In this document: in pieces, positions 1-8,202 of the stretch
How the letters are laid out: each line of letters starts with the position of its first letter
Numbering within the stretch: the stretch's first letter is position 1
DNA from: Patescibacteria group bacterium
GTDB taxonomy: Bacteria; Patescibacteriota; Patescibacteriia; UM-FILTER-42-10
Reading direction: 5' to 3'
DNA: 36,910 nucleotides
Assembly (NCBI GenBank): GCA_018825385.1
Contig: JAHJEX010000079.1
Location: 1 to 36,910, forward strand
Notes under the pieces: generated by a model
Seen by the model: only the letters and a program-made list of their open reading frames with translations
Database searches by the model: none
What the model was told of the DNA's origin: nothing
Position numbers and translations under genes: made by a program

Positions 1-3000
1 CGCGGAGGGTGTAAATAATATCAGTATTAGTGTCGTAAACCATCCCAGTACTCGATCCGTAAATAAATGCTTCTGGCATATCGGCGAGATAGTCCCACAT
101 ATCGTTAGCGATATCGTACCGGAAGAAGTCGTCGCGATAGTTACCAGCTTTTGCGTAAAGATACCCGTTATCGTAGATAATCGAACCGCCGTATCCGATA
201 TAGAAAGGCGTTGGAGTGAGATTGGTCCAAACGTTTCCGCTAATGTCATATCGAATAAACTGATTTGTGTTGGCACCACGCATGGCAAAAAGACATCCGG
301 AAGCATCAGAGCAGTAATCGCCATTCGGTACGTATGTCATAGAGGATCCATAATAGAATACCTGGTCAGGCGAAGAACGAGCCGTCCAAGTATTACCGGA
401 AATACTATATCGATAGAACTCATCAGTGTTATAACCAGGATAAGCAAACATATAATCGCCACCCGCCCAGACTAATGATCCGCCATAGTACACGACCTGC
501 GTGCTGGTAATATCAGCCAAAGCTGTCCAAGTATTAGCGTTAACATTATAACGCATAAACTCTTTGACATTATTACCAACCAAGGTAAATACGCACCCGC
601 CTGCATCAGCACATTGCGATCCATTTGGTACATAGGTAATAGCAGTCCCTTCATATGGGCTCGCCGTGCTAGTGATGTCAGCTAGTGATGTCCAAGTTTT
701 TGTTGAAATCGTATATTTGAAAAAAGTTTTTGTATTCTGAGCACGCAGCACAAAAATGCTATCACTGCTATCAAAAGCTATTGAGGAATCATTATACGCT
801 GTAGCTAAAGCTGCTGAGCCATAAGTTGATGGCAAGTCCATCCATAGTCCGCCCGAAACTGAAGAGAGTGTCATGTTCGTACCGGAGCCGGCAGCGGCAT
901 TCACGTTTGTCGCGGTTGTGCCAGTCGCCTCAAAGTCGGCCTGGGCAGTCCACGTTTGCGTTGCAGCAGGAGATATTCCGCCGTATGTGTATGTAAAAGC
1001 AGAAGTAGCCGCTGACGTGTTCCCAGCATTATCTTTCGTTACAATCCGTAGGTAGTACGTAGAGCTCGCCGTCATATCAGTATTCACCTCAAAAGTCGTA
1101 CCGGTCTGATAGTAGTCCTCACTTGAGGATGGATCTGCGGATGCGTTTGTTGTCCACTGAACATAGTATCCGGCGATACCCGAGCTCGAATCCGTAGCAC
1201 CAGATAAAGAAAAATAGGGATTCGGATAGTAGTACGAGTTGCCAGTAGTGATGCCTGTGCCCAGACCGCTGTTGGAATAGCCAGTAGCTGTCGGGTTTGT
1301 TGGGTTGTCACTGTCTTTTTCATAAGTAATAGTAAAATCAGAAACACTCGGTGTATTTGTTCCGTCAGATGTTAGAACAGCTTTTATCTGAACGTATCGC
1401 CGAGCTGGCGACGTAATACTTCCAGCTGTAATCGTTGCCCACGAAGACCAGTTTACCTGGTCTGTAGATGTTCGTGATGAGTAAGTAATAGAACTAGTTC
1501 CTGGTGTGGACTCAGTAGCCGCAAAAGTCGTGAACGACTCTACCCAATTTAGGTCAAGCGTATCGGAGATCCATGTCGCGGTATCTGCGTATGCATTTGT
1601 TGACATGTCAGCTTTGTAGATCGTTGTCGTGTTCCAACCGCGTCCTGCAAACAGAATATCATTAGCAGTATCATACGCCATACTCGCTCCATACCCGATT
1701 GTTCGTTCAGGAAAATCTATCGAGCGCTCCCACGCATCTCCGGATATACTATACCGCCAAAAATGATCTTGATAATCACCAGAGACAGCATAAATATAGT
1801 TTGTCCCGTCATACACTAAATTTGCAGAATAGTATGTATTTGTTGGAAGAGCTGCCATCTCTGTCCATCCGACACCAGGCTCGTACCGATGGAACTCCGC
1901 GCGGTAGTATCCCATGAGCGAATATGTGTACGTCCCGTCGTTTGTTATTGCTCCACCTCCATAGATGGTATATGGTGCTTCCGTCTCTTCGGACCAAGTA
2001 CCGTTGTAACTGAACATGTGGTTGTTATTGTTACCTTTCTGCGCATATACCGTTGTACCCATACACGTAATACCGCTACCATACCGCCCGTTAAGCGACC
2101 CGGCAGTTCCTGTAGAGTGAGTTGCAGGCATACTCGTAAGCGTACCCCAGGTGCCCGCAGAGATGTCGTAACTATAAAAATTCAGTGTGTTGTTCGCGCG
2201 GTTCGCGTAGATCGTACCACTCCCGTCGTAGCAGATGGACGATCCCTCGCGGAGAGCTCCCAGGACAACAGCGAGCGACGTCCAGGTATGCGCATTGATA
2301 TCGTACCGCCAGAATTCGGTCGTGTTGTTCCCCGTGGAGAGGTACAGGCACCCGTCCGTGTCGTCACATCCGTCCTCCGCATCCGTGACGTACGCCATGA
2401 GGTTCCCCTCGTAGCTCCCACCCATGTTGCTCGGAGTGGAGATGGAGTCCCAGTGGCCGTTCGTGATGTCGTACCGCCAGAACTCAGGTCGGTTATTTCC
2501 ACGGAGTGAGTAGAGGTAGGTATCGAACTTGAGTAACGAACCACCACCGTAGATTGTTGCTGGCGCGTCAGGAGTGTCGGTGATATCACTGTCCCATGTC
2601 TGGGCGCTCACATCAAACTTTAGAAAGTCATCCGTGTTGTTCCCGCGCTGCAGGTAGATGTCCCCAGTCGTCGAATCGAACGCCATGGCGCCACCGTAGT
2701 GCGGTCCGTACGACGACAGGATGCTCGTCGAGTCGTACCACTGGCTCTCCCCGATGTCGAACATGTAGAACTGCAGGTTCCGGTTCCCGCGGGTCGCGTA
2801 GATGCACCCGAGCGTGCAGTACTCCGGGTCGGAGCCGAACGCCTCATCCACGTACACGAGCGCGTGGCCGTTCGTCGTGTAGATCTGGTTGTCGGGGAGA
2901 CCCGCCATCGTCTCGTCCCACTCGTCGCTCGAGATGTCGTACTTCCAGAACGTCGAGGTGGAACGCCCGCGTGCAGCATAAAGTGTTCCCGTACCATCAG

Positions 3001-3781
3001 AAACAATATCCGAACCCATCCCCCATGCATCTGGCGCATCCGTAAGCTGTGACCAGGTATCCGTGGCGATGTCGTATTTGTATAAGTGTTTTGTCGCAGT
3101 ACCATTCTCGTTCTGTAGGCCACCATTGATCGCATAGAGTGCCCCGTTGTAGTACTCGATCGATCCGCCATTGAGGAATGACGTCGGTGCGTTCTCCAGG
3201 AACGTGAACGTGTTCAATTCGGGGTTGTATCGGATGAGGTACGGAGTGTAGTTGCCCTGGATGATATAGACGTACGTCCCGTCTGTCGCAAGGTCGCCAC
3301 CGTAGCTAGTGCCTCGGTATGACTCTACTCCATACCCGTGTTCGTCCGTAATGAACCCCGGTGTATCTGCACTCCATGTACCGCCTGCTCCACTTGAAAT
3401 TTGAATTGCGTCAGCCGTTGTAGTTGTGTCAATCGTTCCCGGGTAGTACTCGCCAGCCTCCCACTGCGACTGCGTGTCTACCGTATACGTATCCGATACT
3501 GCATTAATAGTAATGATGTCATAGATCCAATATCCGCCAACGATAACTGCAATCAAAATAATAGTACTAAGCTGGAACGCTTTTTTCTGGTAAAACCTCT
3601 TCTTTCTCTGAACAGTTTTTTTAATTTTTCGAGGAATAAAAAGGGTGTGCTTTTTTCGAGGTTTTAGCACACCTAAAGATTTACTCATTAATGGTTTCTT
3701 TTTCCTTTTCTTGGCAAATAGAAAAAGGTTATTTTTTGATTTTTTTGATTTCTTTTTATTTTTAGCCCAAAAACTGGACAT
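1..3781 (-). CDS. Membrane-anchored Kelch-like propeller protein, 3' end off window
   Basis: The reading frame is open from the window edge back to ATG 3781 (about 1260 codons visible); the stop is outside. The N-terminus is a Lys/Arg-rich cytoplasmic stretch of about 67 residues, then one membrane segment (about 68-90), so the rest is probably outside the cell. At least sixteen repeats of roughly 50-60 residues follow, each with a core like FWRYDI...W plus a Gly-Gly-Ser/Ala strand, as in Kelch/galactose-oxidase beta-propellers. About eleven repeats precede and five follow a middle section (about 1.0-1.6 kb) that looks like a carbohydrate-binding/fibronectin-III or Ig-like stalk. An internal ATG at 3688 is an alternative start, but the promoter at 3828-3856 fits 3781. 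Base composition changes inside the gene: about 2.65-2.97 kb is much richer in GC than the rest. Likely a surface or adhesion protein; ligand unknown. Confidence 0.8.
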   Translation of the reverse strand, partial: MSSFWAKNKKKSKKSKNNLFLFAKKRKKKPLMSKSLGVLKPRKKHTLFIPRKIKKTVQRKKRFYQKKAFQLSTIILIAVIVGGYWIYDIITINAVSDTYTVDTQSQWEAGEYYPGTIDTTTTADAIQISSGAGGTWSADTPGFITDEHGYGVESYRGTSYGGDLATDGTYVYIIQGNYTPYLIRYNPELNTFTFLENAPTSFLNGGSIEYYNGALYAINGGLQNENGTATKHLYKYDIATDTWSQLTDAPDAWGMGSDIVSDGTGTLYAARGRSTSTFWKYDISSDEWDETMAGLPDNQIYTTNGHALVYVDEAFGSDPEYCTLGCIYATRGNRNLQFYMFDIGESQWYDSTSILSSYGPHYGGAMAFDSTTGDIYLQRGNNTDDFLKFDVSAQTWDSDITDTPDAPATIYGGGSLLKFDTYLYSLRGNNRPEFWRYDITNGHWDSISTPSNMGGSYEGNLMAYVTDAEDGCDDTDGCLYLSTGNNTTEFWRYDINAHTWTSLAVVLGALREGSSICYDGSGTIYANRANNTLNFYSYDISAGTWGTLTSMPATHSTGTAGSLNGRYGSGITCMGTTVYAQKGNNNNHMFSYNGTWSEETEAPYTIYGGGAITNDGTYTYSLMGYYRAEFHRYEPGVGWTEMAALPTNTYYSANLVYDGTNYIYAVSGDYQDHFWRYSISGDAWERSIDFPERTIGYGASMAYDTANDILFAGRGWNTTTIYKADMSTNAYADTATWISDTLDLNWVESFTTFAATESTPGTSSITYSSRTSTDQVNWSSWATITAGSITSPARRYVQIKAVLTSDGTNTPSVSDFTITYEKDSDNPTNPTATGYSNSGLGTGITTGNSYYYPNPYFSLSGATDSSSGIAGYYVQWTTNASADPSSSEDYYQTGTTFEVNTDMTASSTYYLRIVTKDNAGNTSAATSAFTYTYGGISPAATQTWTAQADFEATGTTATNVNAAAGSGTNMTLSSVSGGLWMDLPSTYGSAALATAYNDSSIAFDSSDSIFVLRAQNTKTFFKYTISTKTWTSLADITSTASPYEGTAITYVPNGSQCADAGGCVFTLVGNNVKEFMRYNVNANTWTALADITSTQVVYYGGSLVWAGGDYMFAYPGYNTDEFYRYSISGNTWTARSSPDQVFYYGSSMTYVPNGDYCSDASGCLFAMRGANTNQFIRYDISGNVWTNLTPTPFYIGYGGSIIYDNGYLYAKAGNYRDDFFRYDIANDMWDYLADMPEAFIYGSSTGMVYDTNTDIIYTLR

Positions 3782-3827
3782 AAAGCACGCTGGTTATTGC
3801 CCTAATATTCCTTTAATTTTCACTGCT

Positions 3828-3856
3828 ACTTTAGCACAATTTTTGCGAAAAGTCAA
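3828..3856 (-). promoter_or_regulatory. Promoter of the Kelch-like gene
   Basis: Minus-strand TTGACT (3856-3851), a 17-nt spacer and TAAAGT (3833-3828). Start of transcription would be near 3821, giving a leader of about 40 nt to ATG 3781. Confidence 0.65.
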
Positions 3857-3874
3857 TAAAATTCACCCATCAAA

Positions 3875-3914
3875 AAACTAGGTGTTTTGCCCAGCTTTTA
3901 TTTATTACTAGTTT
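3875..3914 (-). terminator. Possible terminator of the small Cys protein gene
   Basis: On the minus strand AAACTAG (3914-3908) pairs with CTAGTTT (3881-3875), and the second arm runs into a T tract. The 26-nt loop is long, so this is a modest call. Confidence 0.35.
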
Positions 3915-3919
3915 GCCTG

Positions 3920-4408
3920 CTATTCTGTCGTATTGGTGCCACCCGAGCCTTCTACTGGCTCCCATGAATTAACTGTACCACAATATGGAAACAAGGTTCT
4001 ACAGCAATTATCATTAGTTGTTCTACACACATTTCCAAAAGTCACTTTTATTTCTTCGCCAATATATGCTCTGAACTGTTCTTTCATAGAATCATATTTA
4101 CCTAGACCTATTTCGTGTCCTGCAGAAGTTAGCACTCCGTATGATTCACTCGGCGTATTGTATCCTTTCAAAAAAACCATTCCTGTCGCTATTACCTCTT
4201 CATTGGTAATGGCCGTACCAGATGAATTGGTATTTTCATTTAAATCAGAATTAACATTTTCATCGATTACTGCATTTGCATTAGTATTCAGATTTGATAC
4301 AACCGCATTATTTTTATTTGATTCCTCGCCAGAATTCATGAATAACACTACTGCCACAATTACAACCATAATTACGATAACTATAATGGAGACTAGCTTT
4401 TTATTCAT
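3920..4408 (-). CDS. Small membrane-anchored protein with four C-terminal cysteines
   Basis: 162 residues, no family recognised. Residues 5-24 form one strong membrane segment with no lipobox Cys, so an N-terminal anchor with the rest outside is likely. Residues 31-70 are an Asn-rich low-complexity linker. The folded part (about 71-152) holds Cys128, Cys135, Cys136 and Cys143, close enough for disulfides or metal binding, and its beta-rich pattern could be an OB-like fold (inference). It lies between the Kelch-like gene and tgt on the same strand. A TACAAT -10 box lies about 25 nt upstream of the ATG, without a clear -35, so it is probably transcribed separately. Confidence 0.6.
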   Translation of the reverse strand: MNKKLVSIIVIVIMVVIVAVVLFMNSGEESNKNNAVVSNLNTNANAVIDENVNSDLNENTNSSGTAITNEEVIATGMVFLKGYNTPSESYGVLTSAGHEIGLGKYDSMKEQFRAYIGEEIKVTFGNVCRTTNDNCCRTLFPYCGTVNSWEPVEGSGGTNTTE

Positions 4409-4468
4409 TTGTTTACTATAAAATAATTATTACTATAATTGTAGCATATCTTATGAAAAAAAACATCT

Positions 4469-5569
4469 CTATATTCCTTTAGCAATTGTTTGCATCAACT
4501 CAAGATAGAAATGCACATTATGGATTGTTGCTAATCTATAGGCCAATGGTTCTTCGACAGAAAAAAGATGTCTTATGTAACTTCTGGAATAATTTTTACA
4601 TGTTACACAATTACATTGCTGATCAACCGGTTTTATATCCAAACGATACTTAGACTGTTTGATTCTTATCTCCTGATAAAATTTCCCCTTCAAATCTTTA
4701 TTACGCCAGATGTACAGAAGTCCGTGCCGGGCGTTACGCGTTGGTATCACACAGTCAAACATATCCACCCCCCTTTTCACCGCTTCATAGATCTGCTCCG
4801 GTTTACCAACTCCCATTAGATAGCGTGGTTTGTCAGCAGGTAATTCCGGAACCACCCAGTCAAGTGCTTGATACATTTTTTCCGTTGGTTCACCTACTGC
4901 CAATCCTCCAATCGCATACCCATCAAAGCCAAATTTTTTTAAATCATGTGCATGTTGAATACGCAATTCTTTGTATGACGAACCTTGAATGATTCCAAAC
5001 AGTAATTGTTTCTTCTTTGAATGTGTCTTCTTGCAGCGCTTGGCCCAAAGAGTAGTCAGCTCCATCGATTGTTTTGCATCAACCTTAGTCGCCGGATAGG
5101 CCGGACATTCATCCAGAACCATCATAATATCAGAACCTAAAGCCTCCTGTATCCTAATCACTTTCTCCGGAGTTAGCGTGTGTTTAGATCCATCATACGT
5201 AGATCGAAATTCTACCCCCTTATTTGAGACCTTAACCATGCTTTTTCCAGAATCATTTTTTGCTCCAAGAGAGAACACTTGATAGCCACCAGAATCAGTA
5301 AGAATAGCTCTCTTCCAGTTCATAAACTTGTGCAAACCGCCAGCCTTTTTGATAACCGACATGCCCGGCCTCAAATAAAGATGATAAGTATTACTCAGGA
5401 TAATTTCTGATTTGAGTTCAACGATATCCTCACTGCTTATTGCTTTTACTGAAGCCTTGGTGGCAATTGGCATGAAAAAAGGCGTTTTTACAGGTCCGTG
5501 GGCTGTTTGTAAAACACCGCATCTTGCCAGTGTCTTCGTGCCTTTTTTTAATACTCTAAATTTACTCAT
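4469..5569 (-). CDS. tgt: tRNA-guanine transglycosylase
   Basis: 366 residues, full length for bacterial Tgt. The enzyme exchanges guanine at position 34 of GUN-anticodon tRNAs for the queuosine precursor preQ1. Visible hallmarks are DSGGYQVFS with the general-base Asp92, GIIQGS at about 192, GGLAVGEP at about 221, the nucleophile Asp272 in FDCVIPTRNARHG, and a zinc site of Cys319, Cys321, Cys324 and His350 whose spacing matches the known bacterial enzyme. Its ATG overlaps the stop of the upstream HAD gene by 4 nt, so the two are translationally coupled. No other queuosine gene is in the window, so the base may be salvaged or the genes lie elsewhere. Confidence 0.97.
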   Translation of the reverse strand: MSKFRVLKKGTKTLARCGVLQTAHGPVKTPFFMPIATKASVKAISSEDIVELKSEIILSNTYHLYLRPGMSVIKKAGGLHKFMNWKRAILTDSGGYQVFSLGAKNDSGKSMVKVSNKGVEFRSTYDGSKHTLTPEKVIRIQEALGSDIMMVLDECPAYPATKVDAKQSMELTTLWAKRCKKTHSKKKQLLFGIIQGSSYKELRIQHAHDLKKFGFDGYAIGGLAVGEPTEKMYQALDWVVPELPADKPRYLMGVGKPEQIYEAVKRGVDMFDCVIPTRNARHGLLYIWRNKDLKGKFYQEIRIKQSKYRLDIKPVDQQCNCVTCKNYSRSYIRHLFSVEEPLAYRLATIHNVHFYLELMQTIAKGI

Positions 5570-6213
5570 AGTCCTGGAATAGCTTTGATAAATTCGTCTA
5601 TTGATTCAAATATAATGTCCGGGTTTTCTTTCTTCAATCTTTCAGTATTATGATATCCCCACCCAACAGCGATTGTTTTTACGCCAGCTGTTTTCGCTTC
5701 AATCAGATCACCTGTGGTATCGGTTACAAAATATGTTTGTTGACTATCTGCCTTTTCTTTTTTTAAGATAGCTTGAATCTTATCTACCTTTGAAATCCCC
5801 TTATCAGCTCCTAGAACGTCCTTAAAGTAGATTAGTAGATCTTTTTTTCTTAGAAATGTCTTTACTGCTTTTGTAGAACTTGAGGTAATAACATATAGAT
5901 TGTAGTCTTTCAAAACTTCCAACAATCTCCCAACATTTGCATACAGTTTTACTTTTTTATTCCCATATTTATTTCTCTTTTCGATCATTTCTAGCAACAA
6001 GTGAAACTGGTCTTCCTTCACTCCATGATCCAACAGAGAATCATATACATTATTGGTATAAAGGTCCCTGGATTGTTTTTTGGTTACATTAGCCAAACCA
6101 AGAGAATTAAAAAAAGCATTAAAAGTAGTTGTAGCCTCATCCAGTGAATCCACAATCACTCCATCAAAATCGAATAAAAAAAGAGGTGTTTTATTTTTAG
6201 ACTCTTCTGTCAT
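5566..6213 (-). CDS. HAD-superfamily hydrolase, phosphoglycolate phosphatase-like
   Basis: 215 residues. Motif I is DFDGVIVDS, with nucleophile Asp15 and acid/base Asp17. Motif II is the Ser/Thr-rich VITSSS, and the acidic motif IV region is VTDTTGDLIEAKTAG. A helical cap of about 70 residues lies between motifs I and II. This is the layout of subfamily IA enzymes such as phosphoglycolate phosphatase or beta-phosphoglucomutase; the substrate cannot be read from sequence. The stop overlaps the tgt start (ATGA), and one base separates it from the HypA-like gene upstream. It therefore sits in the tail of the hydrogenase transcription block, perhaps by co-location only. Confidence 0.88.
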   Translation of the reverse strand: MTEESKNKTPLFLFDFDGVIVDSLDEATTTFNAFFNSLGLANVTKKQSRDLYTNNVYDSLLDHGVKEDQFHLLLEMIEKRNKYGNKKVKLYANVGRLLEVLKDYNLYVITSSSTKAVKTFLRKKDLLIYFKDVLGADKGISKVDKIQAILKKEKADSQQTYFVTDTTGDLIEAKTAGVKTIAVGWGYHNTERLKKENPDIIFESIDEFIKAIPGL

Positions 6214-6214
6214 T

Positions 6215-6469
6215 TTATTCTCCTTCTATTTCACGGAGGACTATTGTATCAGTTTTTACTTTTTTGAAAACTAGTTTGGACTTTTCTGCAAGCGTTCCTT
6301 TTAGCAGATAATCCAAATGAAAACGCAGATTTTCTTCGGAAACAATTTCACCATGATCCTCCATTTCTCCTAAATCAATAACAACCTCGGTAACTATATT
6401 AAGATTATTTTCCTTTGCTTTTTTTTGTACGGCATCGCAAATATCTTTTGCGGTCATCAAATCATGCAT
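6215..6469 (-). CDS. hypA: HypA-like nickel chaperone, zinc domain missing
   Basis: 84 residues. The start MHDL matches the MHE start of HypA, whose His2 and N-terminal amine bind nickel for delivery to [NiFe] hydrogenase. The pattern continues as in HypA: helix, a VTEVVIDLGEM strand, then ENLRFHLDYLLKGT and a final strand. Normal HypA is about 113-120 residues, with a zinc ribbon of two CxxC pairs after this point. Here the protein stops and holds only one Cys (in DICDAV). The downstream HAD gene begins one base later. Location in the hydrogenase block supports the role. Alternative: a HypA-fold protein with another function. Confidence 0.7.
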   Translation of the reverse strand: MHDLMTAKDICDAVQKKAKENNLNIVTEVVIDLGEMEDHGEIVSEENLRFHLDYLLKGTLAEKSKLVFKKVKTDTIVLREIEGE

Positions 6470-6504
6470 ATGTTTGCTTGTTGCACGTTGCTTATAGCAC
6501 GTGG

Positions 6505-6855
6505 TTAATTAATTGTTTTTTTAAAAGCGTTTATCTTTATAACTAATAATTCAGCATCTTGATAAATCTCTTTCAACAATTCGTCAGAAATAAATTTCCG
6601 CTCTTTACAAAAGAACAACAATGAAACTGTTTCTAATGCAGACTTAATAGCAATATTTAGAAAATTACAAAAATCTTTGTTTGTGGTTCCTCCTGATCCT
6701 TCTGCTATATTTGTTGCGATTGAAACTGATGCCCTTTTGAGTTGAGACGATAATCCAAACAACTCTTCTTTTGATAATGTGTTAGCAAAATCATATACTT
6801 TATCAGCATACCTTATTGCTAATTGCCATATTTTTAAATCTTCAAAACGAAACAT
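6505..6855 (-). CDS. Four-helix-bundle protein (S23 / 23S rRNA intervening-sequence protein family)
   Basis: 116 residues. Family hallmarks are present in order: FEDLKIWQLA at the start, FGLSSQLKRASVSIATNIAEG in the middle, then DFCNFLNIAIKSALE. Members are small helical proteins, first found inside 23S rRNA intervening sequences but now known mostly as free-standing genes of unknown function. No rRNA is near here. It sits between the hydrogenase large subunit and hypA on the same strand, separated by short AT-rich spacers with repeat-like words, so it may be an insertion into the operon rather than a hydrogenase part. Confidence 0.88.
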   Translation of the reverse strand: MFRFEDLKIWQLAIRYADKVYDFANTLSKEELFGLSSQLKRASVSIATNIAEGSGGTTNKDFCNFLNIAIKSALETVSLLFFCKERKFISDELLKEIYQDAELLVIKINAFKKTIN

Positions 6856-6939
6856 TTTTTTACGTTAGTTTTATCGATAAGGGAAATTATAGATTAAAAT
6901 TACTGCAACGATTTTATGCTACAAGCTACATGCCACGAG

Positions 6940-8202
6940 CTAATGAGTAGCGCAGGTCATGCATGGATCATAAGCACGAACAAGCATTTTAATTTTTCTT
7001 TTTGATTCTTCAGAGGAAACATCATTAATATTTGGCAAAAAAGCTTTTATATCTTCTTCTAAATTGTTTACAAACTGCGCAGTTGGAGTAATAATATTCA
7101 CATTTTTCAAATATCCCAATTTATCAATTTCATATACATGAAAGAGAGTTCCGCGCGGGGCTTCAATCGCACCAATTCCTGTTCCCGCCTTGATCTGATA
7201 TTTTTTAACAGCACTAGATCCTTTCATTTCTAAATATTTCTTAATCAATGTTTTGCTTTCCTCCAGACCATTCACAATCTCTATCATTTGTCCCAATATA
7301 TTGTGGAAAGTATTAAATGATGGGAATTCGATTCCTGATTCCTTAAGCAGAGCTTTTGCTTTTGGATTGAGAAGCTTTCTGTTTATATTTAGACGAGCTA
7401 ATGATCCGACCATATATATCTTATTGTATAATTTGGTCTTCTTAATTTTTTGCCAATTGCTGTATTCTTCCTCCACTTCTTTAATAAACTTTTCTTTTGT
7501 AATACCCTTCTCAATAGTTGATGTCAGCGTGCCTTGATAAATAGGATATTCCTTTTCATGAGTTAATGATACAAATTCAGTTTTACGTGAAAATTTAGGA
7601 TAATTTAGTGAATTGAATATTCCAGTTATCTTTGCGCCAATTTTCAGTAGTGGCTCAATTTGTTTTAGAAGTTCTTTTAGCTCACGCTCATTAGGAGTTT
7701 TCATAAATCCACCCACTGCTGAATTCATGGGATGAATTGAGCGTCCACCTATCACCTCAATCAGTTTATTACCAAAAGCTCTTATTTCCAATGCCTGCTT
7801 CGTTTCTTTTGGAAAATCTTTTAGAAGTTTAAGGCTGTTCTTCATTTTGAAGTAGTCGGGAAGAGTGAGAAAATACAGATGCAGACTATGACTCTGTATA
7901 AATTGCCCCCACATCATTAGCTTTCTCAACACCACTGTTTTTTCACTTACTTTAACTTTCAATGCATCCTCAATTGCTAAAATGCTTCCCAAATTATGAA
8001 CGACAGGACAAACTCCACAAATACGTGCAGTAATTAATGGTGCTTCCTGATAATTGCGTCCTACTAAGATTCCTTCTATAAAACGAGAACCTTCTAGAGT
8101 TTTGAAGCGAGCACGGTTAATTTCACCGGATTCTAAATCCGTTATCAGACTGGCGTGGCCTTCGATTTTTGCTACATGATCAAATTTTATTCGCCTCTTC
8201 AT
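6940..8202 (-). CDS. hydA: [NiFe] hydrogenase large (alpha) subunit, group 3b type
   Basis: 420 residues, carrying the NiFe(CN)2CO site. The N-terminal metal motif RICGVCPVVHN gives Cys62 and Cys65, and the C-terminal motif DPCMTCATH gives Cys414 and Cys417. Length and neighbours (beta, gamma and delta subunits) match the cytoplasmic NAD(P)-linked sulfhydrogenase type (group 3b; Pyrococcus HydA/SHI alpha). The stop codon follows directly after the His of the C-terminal motif, so the C-terminal peptide normally removed by an endopeptidase during maturation is absent. Its ATG overlaps the stop of the Ldh2-family gene by 4 nt, so expression is coupled to that gene. Confidence 0.95.
   Translation of the reverse strand: MKRRIKFDHVAKIEGHASLITDLESGEINRARFKTLEGSRFIEGILVGRNYQEAPLITARICGVCPVVHNLGSILAIEDALKVKVSEKTVVLRKLMMWGQFIQSHSLHLYFLTLPDYFKMKNSLKLLKDFPKETKQALEIRAFGNKLIEVIGGRSIHPMNSAVGGFMKTPNERELKELLKQIEPLLKIGAKITGIFNSLNYPKFSRKTEFVSLTHEKEYPIYQGTLTSTIEKGITKEKFIKEVEEEYSNWQKIKKTKLYNKIYMVGSLARLNINRKLLNPKAKALLKESGIEFPSFNTFHNILGQMIEIVNGLEESKTLIKKYLEMKGSSAVKKYQIKAGTGIGAIEAPRGTLFHVYEIDKLGYLKNVNIITPTAQFVNNLEEDIKAFLPNINDVSSEESKRKIKMLVRAYDPCMTCATH

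Noticed and set aside
1889-3052. Several open frames on both strands across the left part
   Set aside because: They are other-frame shadows of the single long Kelch-like frame; their residues are Arg/Thr/Ser-biased with no domain pattern.
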